Of a stretch of 9,225 nt of DNA, positions 1 to 7,402 are shown in pieces. The notes under the pieces are model-generated. The model did not search any database. It saw only the letters and a program-made list of their open reading frames with translations, and had not been told where the DNA came from. This DNA is from an uncultured Sphingobacteriales bacterium (lineage in GTDB: Bacteria > Bacteroidota > Bacteroidia > Chitinophagales > Chitinophagaceae): assembly GCA_946887085.1 (NCBI GenBank), contig CAMPKG010000122.1:1-9225 (forward strand), in the 5' to 3' direction. The position numbers and the translations under genes were made by a program. Position 1 is the stretch's first letter; each line of letters starts with the position of its first letter.

Positions 1-1
1 G

Positions 2-1249
2 CATAACAATTTGGGACCTATCAGCCAGGCTTCAATAAAGTTGTTGGCTACGCAGCAGGTTCAGCAAACCAATGGTCAGGTTTGTTGTAGTGAGGCTTCC
101 CTCTGGGATTACAGCACTAATAATATGCGAAATACTGCCAACGTGAACCTCAATGGAACAGACTATTGGTCAGACAATAACGGGCAAAACAACCCGAACG
201 TTGACGGGATGGAAATTGGAGAGATACGTCCCAACAATCTATGGGCAGGACAGACAAAAGACTACCTCGTTACGTTTACACCAACTGCGGGTACATCTTT
301 TAATCAATTTGCACTCTACGCCTACTATGACTATCTTGGATACCAGGTAAATGCGGTATTAGACTACATAATAATAGAACGCGATTGCGGCGCAGCCTTC
401 AGTTATACAAGGCACACCAATAACCCTTCACAGGTGGACTTTTTCGCGATGAATCCTCAACCTGGAACGTATAACTGGAGTTTTGGCGATGGCGCTATTG
501 GGAGCGGACCTAACGTAACGCACACCTACGGAGGCGGCCCCACCGGAACTGGTTCATATACCGTATGTCTCAACCTCGATAATCCGGAGGGCGATTGCGA
601 TAATTGCGAAGATATTTGCGTAACCAGCATTGGACGTCAGGCGACTTGTGACATCATATCCGATTTCCAGTTAGACGTGCGCCTGAAAGACCGCACAGTT
701 ATCGTGACCCCGACGAGTTCATTTTCAAGTTATGTTATCGACTGGGGAGACGGTACATCAACTAATCCAAGCTCAGCACCTGCATCGCATATACATGAGT
801 ACGCAACACCCGGCAATTATGTTGTATGTATGACGGCATACGGCGAAGAAGAAGGATGTTGGGCAAGAACATGTGTAAATGTTTGCTTGCCCGAATTCAA
901 TGGGTCAGGCGTCAGCGAGGAACAAACCGGTCAGGTTACTACAGGCGGTAAAAGCAGTCCCACTGATGTTTCTGAAATTGCAGCTGTTATAACATCGGCA
1001 GATAACATCACTATCAGTCCCAATCCCGTAACATCAGTAGCTTCAATTACCCTATTTGCAGATGAGCCGGGTACGTCTGGAGTGAACGTCTATGATGTGT
1101 CGGGCAGAAGAGTTTTGAATTTCATTTATAATCATCATATAGGTGATAATAAACTGCCGGTAAACATGGATGGGTTACAAAAAGGTCTTTATATAATTGA
1201 ACTAAAAACAGGGGACATCGTCAGTCGCAGCAAGATCGTAAAAGAATAG
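2..1249 (+). CDS. Secreted PKD-domain protein with T9SS type A sorting domain (5' partial)
   Basis: The reading frame is open to the left edge (His-Asn-Asn precede the TTG at 11), so the start and signal peptide lie outside the window; the TTG is not a convincing start. Numbering residues from that TTG, there is an unassigned beta-rich stretch at about 1-125. Two PKD-type beta-sandwich domains follow at about 127-205 and 213-292, each with the family's GDG turn (FGDG at 158-161, WGDG at 245-248) and a late strand of the GxYxVC type. After a Ser/Thr/Gly-rich linker (about 297-328), a C-terminal sorting domain occupies about 332-412, with the SPNP motif at 336-339 and the usual YDVSGR and GLYIIEL strands. 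Family knowledge: such domains route proteins through the outer membrane by type IX secretion, and PKD domains usually serve binding or spacing. Cysteines are numerous (the CxxCxxxC cluster at about 196-203) and may form disulfides. No catalytic domain is visible in the part present; one could lie upstream. Confidence 0.88.
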   Translation, partial: HNNLGPISQASIKLLATQQVQQTNGQVCCSEASLWDYSTNNMRNTANVNLNGTDYWSDNNGQNNPNVDGMEIGEIRPNNLWAGQTKDYLVTFTPTAGTSFNQFALYAYYDYLGYQVNAVLDYIIIERDCGAAFSYTRHTNNPSQVDFFAMNPQPGTYNWSFGDGAIGSGPNVTHTYGGGPTGTGSYTVCLNLDNPEGDCDNCEDICVTSIGRQATCDIISDFQLDVRLKDRTVIVTPTSSFSSYVIDWGDGTSTNPSSAPASHIHEYATPGNYVVCMTAYGEEEGCWARTCVNVCLPEFNGSGVSEEQTGQVTTGGKSSPTDVSEIAAVITSADNITISPNPVTSVASITLFADEPGTSGVNVYDVSGRRVLNFIYNHHIGDNKLPVNMDGLQKGLYIIELKTGDIVSRSKIVKE

Positions 1250-1265
1250 GTTTGTAATAACAAAC

Positions 1266-1306
1266 AATAGCATCAAAAGGCAGGCTTTAGCCTGCCTTTT
1301 GCTATT
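1266..1306 (+). terminator. Strong intrinsic terminator, possibly bidirectional
   Basis: A perfect 12-bp inverted repeat (AAAAGGCAGGCT at 1275-1286 and its complement at 1289-1300) flanks a 2-nt centre. It is prolonged by AATAGC at 1266-1271 pairing with GCTATT at 1301-1306 across a 3-nt bulge. A GC-rich core with an A-run on the left and a T-run on the right fits an intrinsic terminator that could work in both directions. It lies 17 bp after the stop codon of the PKD gene and separates it from the glycosyltransferase pair. Confidence 0.85.
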
Positions 1307-1330
1307 ACTGCCCGGTAGCTGCTATATTTG
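1298..1330 (+). promoter_or_regulatory. Bacteroidota-type promoter of the glycosyltransferase pair
   Basis: TATATTTG at 1323-1330 is an exact match to the Bacteroidota -7 consensus TAnnTTTG, and is followed by C. A TTTG at 1298-1301 sits 21 bp upstream, the expected spacing for the -33 element. The start site would fall near 1336-1338, giving a leader of only about 10 nt before the ATG at 1347. The -33 box lies inside the right arm of the preceding terminator. Confidence 0.72.
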
Positions 1331-1346
1331 CCCTACACAACTGCAA

Positions 1347-2702
1347 ATGAACCGCCGCCTTACAAAACGCGATATACGTTTCCTGGTATTTATGCTGGTG
1401 GTGCACGCATTCTGGTTTTCGATAGCGCTCGCACACAAGCGCATCTATATGGGCGATTCCTTCGAGTATATATACATGGCGCTGAATATTAAAGAGCAGG
1501 GCTGGTTCTATGCCGGCAATCCCGGTATGCCCATGATGCCCGAATACCTGACGCTGAGACCGCCCCTGTATTCATTGTTCCTCGGCCTGGTATATACGTT
1601 TACGATGAACAACTGGGTGGTGCTGGTATTGCAAAACCTGCTCTCCGTTTTCAATGTTTTTTACTTGCGCGATACGCTGCGCAAATTAGGCTATAGCCGT
1701 GGCTATGATTATATATTGCTGGCTTTCGTCATTCTCTATCCTGCAAGGTTCGTTAATGCCAATACTATTGCTCCCGACCTGATGCTGCAAACAACCATAC
1801 TCATCTATTTCAGGCATTTTGTATTGCTGATGCAAAACAGGCGCTGGCGCAATGGTGTGTGGATGAGCGCTGCATTGATAGCCGGTATGATGGTGAAGCC
1901 GGTACTGTACCCTTTCGCCATCGTGCATTGTGTTATGATGATGCTGGTGTCGCGCTATATGAAGAACAGTACTATGCGGGCAGGTATGGTGGCGATGCTG
2001 CCATTGCTTGCTGCCTTCCTGTACATGGGTTGGAACGGGATGCGTACGGGCAAGGTGCATTTCTCCAGTACACAGTCGTTCAATGCGGTTTATTACTACT
2101 ATTTTTTCTTCAGCGATAAATACGGCATCGATTCTGCCAAACATTTCCTTGCAGATGAGCGGGCGCAGCAGGCAGCATTACCCGCATTCAGCGACCGGTA
2201 TGACCACGCCAATAAACGTGGATTGCAGCTGCTGAAGGACAATTTCTCCAGCTACATGCCCTACCATATCAAACACAGCGCGCGCATGCTCATAGACCCT
2301 GGGAAGGGGGAACTGGATATGTTTCTCGGCCACCTCACACTTGGGGGACTGTATACAAAAGAGAAGGGCGGATTTTATTCTGTATGGAAGGAGCAGGGAT
2401 TTGCCGGCATCAAAAGATATATGGAAATGCATCCCACCATGCCGGTGATCATCGTGGTATTGCTGTTCAATATTCTGCGGCTTTTAGGTTTTATTATTTT
2501 CCTGTTTACGCGCAGCGTGCCATTGTACCTGCGGTTATTTGTTGCAGCATTGGTTGGCTATTTCTGTATCACCACCGGGCCTATTGCCAACACAAGATAT
2601 TTCCTGCCTGTGTCGGCGGTGGTGATAGGCTGCGCTACCCTTGGCTACCAGCAACTATTGCTGCGGCAAAAGAATAAGTCTATCATTGCGGTACAAGCTT
2701 AA
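1347..2702 (+). CDS. GT-C/GT39-like membrane glycosyltransferase (first of pair)
   Basis: A 451-residue polytopic membrane protein with about nine hydrophobic segments (roughly residues 12-29, 79-106, 120-136, 144-163, 170-204, 213-229, 366-388, 392-411 and 419-437). After the first segment comes an extracytoplasmic loop with the acidic motif GDSxE (36-40), then LRPPLY (70-75), and near the C terminus TRYFLP (416-421). This arrangement is typical of GT-C-fold glycosyltransferases of the GT39/ArnT/PMT type, which use a polyprenyl-phosphate-linked sugar outside the cytoplasmic membrane. That assignment rests on topology and motifs by eye; donor and acceptor are unknown. I chose the ATG at 1347 because an upstream TTG in frame (1299) would place coding sequence across the terminator and the -7 box. 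No Shine-Dalgarno is seen. The stop lies 6 bp before the next gene's start, so the two are almost surely cotranscribed. Confidence 0.72.
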   Translation: MNRRLTKRDIRFLVFMLVVHAFWFSIALAHKRIYMGDSFEYIYMALNIKEQGWFYAGNPGMPMMPEYLTLRPPLYSLFLGLVYTFTMNNWVVLVLQNLLSVFNVFYLRDTLRKLGYSRGYDYILLAFVILYPARFVNANTIAPDLMLQTTILIYFRHFVLLMQNRRWRNGVWMSAALIAGMMVKPVLYPFAIVHCVMMMLVSRYMKNSTMRAGMVAMLPLLAAFLYMGWNGMRTGKVHFSSTQSFNAVYYYYFFFSDKYGIDSAKHFLADERAQQAALPAFSDRYDHANKRGLQLLKDNFSSYMPYHIKHSARMLIDPGKGELDMFLGHLTLGGLYTKEKGGFYSVWKEQGFAGIKRYMEMHPTMPVIIVVLLFNILRLLGFIIFLFTRSVPLYLRLFVAALVGYFCITTGPIANTRYFLPVSAVVIGCATLGYQQLLLRQKNKSIIAVQA

Positions 2703-2708
2703 CGCACT

Positions 2709-4271
2709 TTGCAAAATAAGAGTACATACGGTCCTTCGGTTTTTGCCTCGGTACTGCTCTGCGGACTTCTTGCTTTCATCTATCCATATTACCAGTATTA
2801 TGTAGACCCCGATGCTACGGCCTACCTCACCATTGCTAAAAGATACGCGGGGGGCGACTATCATCGCGCTGTTAATGGCTACTGGAGTCCCTGGAGCTGC
2901 TGGCTGACGGCCTTGCTGATAAAGGGTGGAGTGGCGGCTATGAGGGCAGCGATCATCATCAATACACTGGCGGCAACCGGGTGGTTATTCATCACACAAT
3001 CGTTCTTTATCAAATTCAAGGTACGGCGAGGTGTGCAGTTATTGCTGAATATAACGCTGTCCCTGTTCCTTGTGTATGCCGTTTTCTGGCAAAGCTTTGC
3101 GGATCTGTGGGAGGTGTTTTTTCTGTTGTGCAGCCTGCGGCTGATGCTGGTGGAAAATTATGAACATAAGGCTGGACTATGGGTGTTGAACGGGATCGTT
3201 GGCGCGTTTGCGTATTTCTCTAAAGCCTACGCGTTTCCGTTTTTCATACTGAATGTTGTTTGTTGTGGCTATTTAATAACCAACGGTAAAGAGAACACCT
3301 CGCAATGGCTGAAGATGAGTATAGTGCCGGTAGTGGTGATGATCGCATGCAGCATGCCCTGGATAATTGCCCTGCATAATAAATATGGCATGTGGATGAC
3401 ATCGACAGCGGGTACGCTCAACCGCTCATGGTATCTCGTTGGCCATCCGTTCTGGGAGCGCGATATCGAATTCCTCGTGCCGCCTATATATATGAACTCA
3501 CCCTATTACTGGGAAGATCCTTATCTCGTGAATGGCGAGACACCGCAATTCTACAGCAGCGCGAAGCTGTTTGCTTTGCAAATAGTGAAATGCTTCTACA
3601 ACCTGCTGAAGATGGTAAAAAGTATGAGCGAGCTTTCAGTTTTGTTTGTCTTTACCTCGCTAATGGCGGTCGGCATTTTCTTCTCCCCGCGTCTGCGCCC
3701 GCAGTTTGGGGAACAACTGCGTGTGGTCATTTTATCTTTCCTGCTGTTCCCGCTGGCTTTTATGCTTGTCAACTTTGAGCCGAGGTATATCTGGTACATG
3801 CTGCCGCTGAGCATGATATTGGGTGTGCTGATGATGGAGAAATATATAGCTGGCGCAAAACTGAAAAAATGGCTGCTGGCTGCTTTCTGCGCTACCTATC
3901 TTGTCACACCACTGTGGGGCTTAAAAGATATGTACCGTGCCGGCTATGCCGAATATGAACTGGCTGGGGAAATGAAAGCCATGAATATAAAAGGCAGCTT
4001 CACGGCCAACGTGGTGTACGGCCCACAAATGCAGAACGTGACGCGGCTGGCCTATTTTTCCGGCAATTCATATTATAATATCCCCAAACTTGATCTCACC
4101 CACCAGCAACTGCTGGCCGAGATGCGCCGCTACCGGGTGAAATATTATTTTCATTATAGCTCTGATCCGGGAGGCGGCAACATAGTGTTTGCCGATGAGC
4201 AAGGGCAGCCATTTCCCGAGGTATCCTTCGGACGTCTGAAAGGGCTTAAAGTGTTCCTGGTGAACCCCTGA
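2709..4271 (+). CDS. GT-C/GT39-like membrane glycosyltransferase (second of pair), TTG start
   Basis: A 520-residue polytopic membrane protein. The N-terminal segment (about 11-28) is followed by an extracytoplasmic loop with DPDATAYLTIAKRY (33-46), matching the acidic first loop of GT-C enzymes, and a further WSPW motif (59-62). About ten more hydrophobic segments follow, with FSKAYAFPF at 170-178 and EPRYIWYMLP at 357-366, the latter like the late RYxxxxLP motif of GT39-type enzymes. Residues about 406-520 form a hydrophilic C-terminal domain that the first protein lacks. The start must be TTG at 2709: an in-frame stop (that of the upstream gene) lies 6 bp before, the next Met is at residue 78, and starting there would delete the first membrane segment and the acidic loop. 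Sugar and acceptor are unknown. This is a divergent partner rather than a close copy of its neighbour, so the two may act in sequence or on different substrates. Confidence 0.68.
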   Translation: MQNKSTYGPSVFASVLLCGLLAFIYPYYQYYVDPDATAYLTIAKRYAGGDYHRAVNGYWSPWSCWLTALLIKGGVAAMRAAIIINTLAATGWLFITQSFFIKFKVRRGVQLLLNITLSLFLVYAVFWQSFADLWEVFFLLCSLRLMLVENYEHKAGLWVLNGIVGAFAYFSKAYAFPFFILNVVCCGYLITNGKENTSQWLKMSIVPVVVMIACSMPWIIALHNKYGMWMTSTAGTLNRSWYLVGHPFWERDIEFLVPPIYMNSPYYWEDPYLVNGETPQFYSSAKLFALQIVKCFYNLLKMVKSMSELSVLFVFTSLMAVGIFFSPRLRPQFGEQLRVVILSFLLFPLAFMLVNFEPRYIWYMLPLSMILGVLMMEKYIAGAKLKKWLLAAFCATYLVTPLWGLKDMYRAGYAEYELAGEMKAMNIKGSFTANVVYGPQMQNVTRLAYFSGNSYYNIPKLDLTHQQLLAEMRRYRVKYYFHYSSDPGGGNIVFADEQGQPFPEVSFGRLKGLKVFLVNP

Positions 4272-4285
4272 TACATTATATATGT

Positions 4286-4336
4286 GGCATGGAGGGCCTC
4301 GCCCGCCGAAGCCGCGCAGCAGCGAAGGAGGGTTTT
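4286..4336 (+). terminator. GC-rich spacer, possible weak terminator or dispersed repeat
   Basis: Between the second glycosyltransferase and the aldolase there is a conspicuously GC-rich block in an otherwise AT-rich gap. GGAGGG occurs twice (4291-4296 and 4327-4332). CCTCGC at 4297-4302 can pair with GCGAAGG at 4322-4328 if one A is bulged, and TTTT follows at 4333-4336. This could be a weak terminator for the operon. The long unpaired loop makes that uncertain, and it could equally be a dispersed genomic repeat. Confidence 0.35.
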
Positions 4337-4364
4337 CATATCTGGAGTTTAACTACTACCTTTG
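4333..4364 (+). promoter_or_regulatory. fbaB: Bacteroidota-type promoter of the aldolase gene
   Basis: TACCTTTG at 4357-4364 is an exact TAnnTTTG -7 box, again followed by C. TTTT at 4333-4336, 20 bp upstream, is an imperfect match to the TTTG -33 element. The predicted transcript would begin near 4370, leaving a leader of about 26 nt that is rich in A and T and lacks a Shine-Dalgarno sequence. Confidence 0.65.
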
Positions 4365-4396
4365 CGGCACTTTTGTAAAAAACCACTATTTATTAT

Positions 4397-5455
4397 ATGG
4401 CATCGAAAAAAATACAGGAACTGCTGGGCGACCAGGCAGGCTTTTACCTGGATCACAGCTGCAAAACAATAGACAAAGCGCAGCTGCATACACCTGCTGC
4501 TGACACTATTGACAATGTTTGGATCAACTCTAACCGCAACACGCAGACACTCCGCAGCATCCAAATGCTGATGGACCATGGCCGCCTTGCAGGTACAGGA
4601 TATGTGTCGATCCTACCTGTGGACCAGGGTATCGAGCACAGCGCAGGCGCTTCTTTCGCTCCCAATCCTATTTATTTCGATCCGGAGAATATAGTGAAAC
4701 TGGCTATGGAAGGCGGCTGTAATGCAGTTGCTTCTACATATGGCGTATTGGGTGCTGTTGCACGCAAGTATGCGCACAAAATACCTTTCATCGTAAAGGT
4801 GAACCACAACGAATTCATTTCTTATCCTAACCGTTTCGACCAGATCATGTTCGGCACCATTAAAGATGCATGGAACATGGGTGCTACGGCTATCGGCGCT
4901 ACTATCTACTTCGGCAGCGACGAGAGCAGCCGCCAGATAGTGGAGATCGCTAAGGCTTTTGAATACGCCCACGAGCTGGGTATGGCTACCGTGTTGTGGT
5001 GCTACCTGCGCAACAGCGGTTTCAAGAAAGACGGTACCGATTATCACACAGCTGCCGATCTTACAGCACAGGCCAACCACCTGGGTGTAACGCTGCAGGC
5101 TGATATCATCAAGCAGAAACTTCCTACCAACAACGGTGGCTACAACGCTCTGAGCTTTGGTAAGACACATAAGAAAGTATACGACGAGCTGACAACCGAT
5201 CACCCGATAGATCTGTGCCGCTACCAGGTAGCTAACTGCTACATGGGCCGTGTTGGCCTGATCAACTCAGGTGGCGAGTCTAAAGGAGCATCTGATATGG
5301 CTGAAGCGGTAACAACTGCTGTGGTGAACAAACGTGCAGGTGGTATGGGTCTTATCAGCGGCCGTAAAGCATTCCAGAAGCCAATGAAAGATGGCGTGGA
5401 ACTGCTGAATACCATCCAGGATGTTTATCTCGATAAGGATATCACTCTGGCTTAA
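4397..5455 (+). CDS. fbaB: Class I fructose-bisphosphate aldolase, DhnA/FbaB type
   Basis: A complete 352-residue protein that I recognise as collinear with E. coli FbaB (about 350 residues) almost throughout. It catalyses reversible cleavage of fructose 1,6-bisphosphate to dihydroxyacetone phosphate and glyceraldehyde 3-phosphate in cytoplasmic glycolysis/gluconeogenesis, through a Schiff-base lysine and without metal. Visible family motifs: [12 protein letters not shown] (71-82), where the Asp is the conserved active-site acid; VASTYGVL (111-118); VKVNHNE (133-139); GATIYFGS (167-174); ADIIKQK (235-241), where Lys239 is the likely Schiff-base residue by comparison with E. coli; [13 protein letters not shown] (281-293); and the phosphate-binding [14 protein letters not shown] (311-324). 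The ATG agrees with the family's N terminus. The gene is monocistronic: it has its own -7 box upstream and a strong terminator after it. It is ordinary central metabolism with no obvious link to the flanking surface-protein genes. Confidence 0.97.
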   Translation: MASKKIQELLGDQAGFYLDHSCKTIDKAQLHTPAADTIDNVWINSNRNTQTLRSIQMLMDHGRLAGTGYVSILPVDQGIEHSAGASFAPNPIYFDPENIVKLAMEGGCNAVASTYGVLGAVARKYAHKIPFIVKVNHNEFISYPNRFDQIMFGTIKDAWNMGATAIGATIYFGSDESSRQIVEIAKAFEYAHELGMATVLWCYLRNSGFKKDGTDYHTAADLTAQANHLGVTLQADIIKQKLPTNNGGYNALSFGKTHKKVYDELTTDHPIDLCRYQVANCYMGRVGLINSGGESKGASDMAEAVTTAVVNKRAGGMGLISGRKAFQKPMKDGVELLNTIQDVYLDKDITLA

Positions 5456-5480
5456 CCAGTTACAACGATATAGTATTGGC

Positions 5481-5508
5481 AAATCCCCTGCAACAGCGGG
5501 GGATTTTT
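5481..5508 (+). terminator. Intrinsic terminator of the aldolase gene
   Basis: AAATCCCC at 5481-5488 pairs with GGGGATTT at 5499-5506 around a 10-nt loop, and a five-T run spans 5504-5508. It begins 25 bp after the aldolase stop codon and is a textbook intrinsic terminator. The repeat array described next starts only 8 bp further on. Confidence 0.9.
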
Positions 5509-5516
5509 ATTTCATT

Positions 5517-5597
5517 TTAAACTCCGCTTAATGGCAGGTTAACCAAAGTTTAAGCGGTATTTAAGCCTCGCTTCACCGCATTTTAACTGCATTTTCC
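5517..5597 (+). promoter_or_regulatory. 11-bp-phased TTAA array upstream of the first FN3/T9SS gene
   Basis: TTAA occurs at 5517, 5528, 5539, 5550 and 5561, five times in succession with an exact 11-bp step. The phase continues with TTCA at 5572, TTAA at 5583 and TTCC at 5594. The 7-bp spacers differ from unit to unit, so only the tetramer and the period are conserved. Because TTAA is self-complementary, the array also gives dyads: CCGCTTAA (5524-5531) and TTAAGCGG (5550-5557) are symmetric about the same centre as GGTTAACC (5537-5544). Family knowledge: OmpR/PhoB-type response regulators (for example Bacillus PhoP and WalR) bind direct repeats with an 11-bp period. A regulator site is inference; the array is directly visible. 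It lies 103-183 bp upstream of the ATG, where an activator would bind. Confidence 0.7.
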
Positions 5598-5637
5598 ACG
5601 ATGCCGCAATTGTTGTCGGTAATTTTAAAGCACAGCA

Positions 5638-5661
5638 AAATGTATCTGTTTTATACATTTC
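5638..5661 (+). promoter_or_regulatory. Inverted repeat and near-consensus -7 box before the first FN3/T9SS gene
   Basis: AAATGTAT at 5638-5645 and ATACATTT at 5653-5660 form a perfect 8-bp inverted repeat with a 7-bp centre, about 40-60 bp before the start codon. TACATTTC at 5654-5661 matches the TAnnTTTG -7 consensus at all but the last base, but no TTTG -33 element is found at the right spacing. The site may be an operator over a weak, activator-dependent promoter, or a small leader hairpin. The 5509-5699 gap holds this element and the TTAA array; I see nothing else in it. Confidence 0.45.
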
Positions 5662-5699
5662 GATGGTGCCAATATTACTACACTTAAACATATTTTATC

Positions 5700-7400
5700 A
5701 TGCGGCAATATTACTTATTTATCCTTTTAGCGTTGTTTTGCACCGGCAGTGTACATGCGCAAAGCCAAATAACCATCGGTGCCGGCTCGCAGAGCGGTAC
5801 TTCGTCGAACGGTTCTACCGGAGATCCTGGGCCTATCTACCGGTCCTCGGCATCCAGCAGTTTCGATTATTCGCGACATCATTATTTATACACCGCATCA
5901 GAGCTTGCAGCGGCAGGGTTGACACCAGGCGCCATCATCACGCATCTCGGCTGGTATAAAACAAACTCCACTGCCAGCAATGGCAATTTCCACTTCGAGG
6001 CATGGCTGGAAAACTCATCGCTTACCTCGGTGCCCGGCGCTTCACAAAGCTGGAGCAGTGTAACCAATGGCGCAATGCAGGTATATAACACCAATAGCCA
6101 GACCATGTCTTCGGCAACGGGTTTCTGGACAATTACATTGACATCACCGTTTACCTATACGGGTGGTGCGTTGCAGCTTAGTGTCCACCACGCCTGCAAT
6201 ATGATATCTGGCAGCCCGTTCAACGGGGGTATATCGTGGAAGAAAGACCCGATATCCAGCCGTACCATTTCCTATGTAGGAAGTTCAAACAGCACTACTT
6301 TAAATAATAACCGCGGTGTTCGCCCGCAGTTACGCATCACATTTAACTCGTGTACAGCCATTTCAAACCTGGCATCGTCCAATGTCACGCACAACTACGC
6401 AGATGTGTCCTGGGATGCAATACCGGGTACCCTTGGTTATGAGTACGCATTTAATCAATCGGCTACACCGCCTTCCGGTGCGGGAACGCCCACCAGCGCC
6501 ACAGCACTTTCATTCCCCGGACTGTCGAATGGCACTAACTATTATATACATGTGCGCAACAAATGCGCGAGCTCTTATTCCGGATGGGAAACACATGGAT
6601 TCCAGACAATAGGTTGTTTCAAGCCAACGAACATGCTTATCAGTAATATCACCGATACAACCGCATCGGTACTGTGGAGCCATATGGCGGGGGCTGATTC
6701 GTACGATTATGCAGTTGATTTTAGTAACCAGCCGCCAACATCCTACACAAACACTACCTCGTTCCAGCACCAGCTCACTCACCTTGCTCCAAACTCTAAA
6801 TATTATGTGCACGTGCGCTCGCGCTGTTTTAATAATACCGATAACTCAGCCTGGCGCCTCGATTCGTTCGTAACGCTGATGGCCTGCTATGCACCCAATG
6901 TGCAGGTAAATGATTTGGGTACGAATAAGCCTTACGCTTTCTGGGATGATGTGCCCACTGCTCATTCTTACGAATACGAGCTGAATAATAACGAGAAGCC
7001 CCCGGCATTCGGAAATACTTTGCATGCCCCCAATGTTCAGCTAACCTTGCCCGATGATGGCCGAAGCCATTACCTGCATGTACGCACCAGGTGCAACAGT
7101 ATGTTCACGCATTCGCCCTGGACGACGGTACAGCTGAAGCAAGGCACAACCACGATAGGCTCGTCAAATGCAGAAGAAGCGGTGACAGTCTATCCAAACC
7201 CTGTGAAAAATATCCTGTATATATCAGGTATAAATGGTGGCCGTTATTCCATTACAAGCATCGCAGGGAGTGTGGTTATGTCAGGTAATATTGACAGCGA
7301 CAAATACCAGGCAGACTTATCGCGCTTGCCTGCAGGCTTTTATATTCTGAAACTGGACGATGGGAACCGCCAATCTGTTACCAGGCTCGTTAAATATTAG
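5700..7400 (+). CDS. Secreted three-FN3 protein with T9SS sorting domain (paralogue A)
   Basis: A complete 566-residue protein. The signal peptide at 1-20 has a hydrophobic core and ends VHA before Gln21, a signal peptidase I site of the kind favoured in Bacteroidota. Residues about 21-215 form a beta-rich domain (landmarks YTASELAAAGLTPGAI at 64-79 and GVRPQLRITF at 206-215) that resembles N-terminal modules of other Bacteroidota FN3 surface proteins; its ligand is unknown. Three FN3 domains follow (about 216-306, 306-396, 396-482), each with a YYxHVRxxC-like strand; the third is divergent, with KPYAFW in place of ADVSW. Each domain has one Cys at its start and one 69-71 residues later (218/289, 306/376, 396/465), suggesting intradomain disulfides. 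The sorting domain spans about 492-566, with VYPNP at 497-501 and GFYILKL near the end. No enzyme domain is visible; an adhesin or matrix role is inference. A closely similar paralogue follows 204 bp downstream. Confidence 0.92.
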   Translation: MRQYYLFILLALFCTGSVHAQSQITIGAGSQSGTSSNGSTGDPGPIYRSSASSSFDYSRHHYLYTASELAAAGLTPGAIITHLGWYKTNSTASNGNFHFEAWLENSSLTSVPGASQSWSSVTNGAMQVYNTNSQTMSSATGFWTITLTSPFTYTGGALQLSVHHACNMISGSPFNGGISWKKDPISSRTISYVGSSNSTTLNNNRGVRPQLRITFNSCTAISNLASSNVTHNYADVSWDAIPGTLGYEYAFNQSATPPSGAGTPTSATALSFPGLSNGTNYYIHVRNKCASSYSGWETHGFQTIGCFKPTNMLISNITDTTASVLWSHMAGADSYDYAVDFSNQPPTSYTNTTSFQHQLTHLAPNSKYYVHVRSRCFNNTDNSAWRLDSFVTLMACYAPNVQVNDLGTNKPYAFWDDVPTAHSYEYELNNNEKPPAFGNTLHAPNVQLTLPDDGRSHYLHVRTRCNSMFTHSPWTTVQLKQGTTTIGSSNAEEAVTVYPNPVKNILYISGINGGRYSITSIAGSVVMSGNIDSDKYQADLSRLPAGFYILKLDDGNRQSVTRLVKY

Positions 7401-7402
7401 GT

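Noticed and set aside
1299..1346. TTG start giving 16 extra residues on the first glycosyltransferase
   Set aside because: It would code through the terminator arm and the -7 promoter box; the ATG at 1347 leads directly into a normal N terminus and first membrane segment.
1686..2144. 152-codon open frame on the - strand
   Set aside because: Antisense within the first glycosyltransferase gene, His/Gln-rich low-complexity translation with no family resemblance.
4613..5203. 196-codon open frame on the - strand
   Set aside because: It lies fully antisense to the strongly conserved aldolase gene, and its translation shows no recognisable domain or signal; it is a shadow of the codon pattern.
4397..5455. 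Class II (metal-dependent) aldolase
   Set aside because: The protein aligns throughout with DhnA/FbaB and carries the Schiff-base lysine context; the zinc-binding histidine motifs of class II enzymes are absent.
5517..5597. Phased array as a CRISPR array or transposon target cluster
   Set aside because: The conserved unit is only 4 bp at an 11-bp period, with no spacers of CRISPR size and no transposase or target duplications nearby.
5670..5715. CAATATTACT direct repeat, 36 bp apart
   Set aside because: The second copy is coding sequence within the signal peptide and the repeat is AT-rich and short; likely coincidence.
5663..5959. Open frame overlapping the start of paralogue A
   Set aside because: Out of frame with a gene that has a clear signal peptide and a close paralogue; no protein features of its own.
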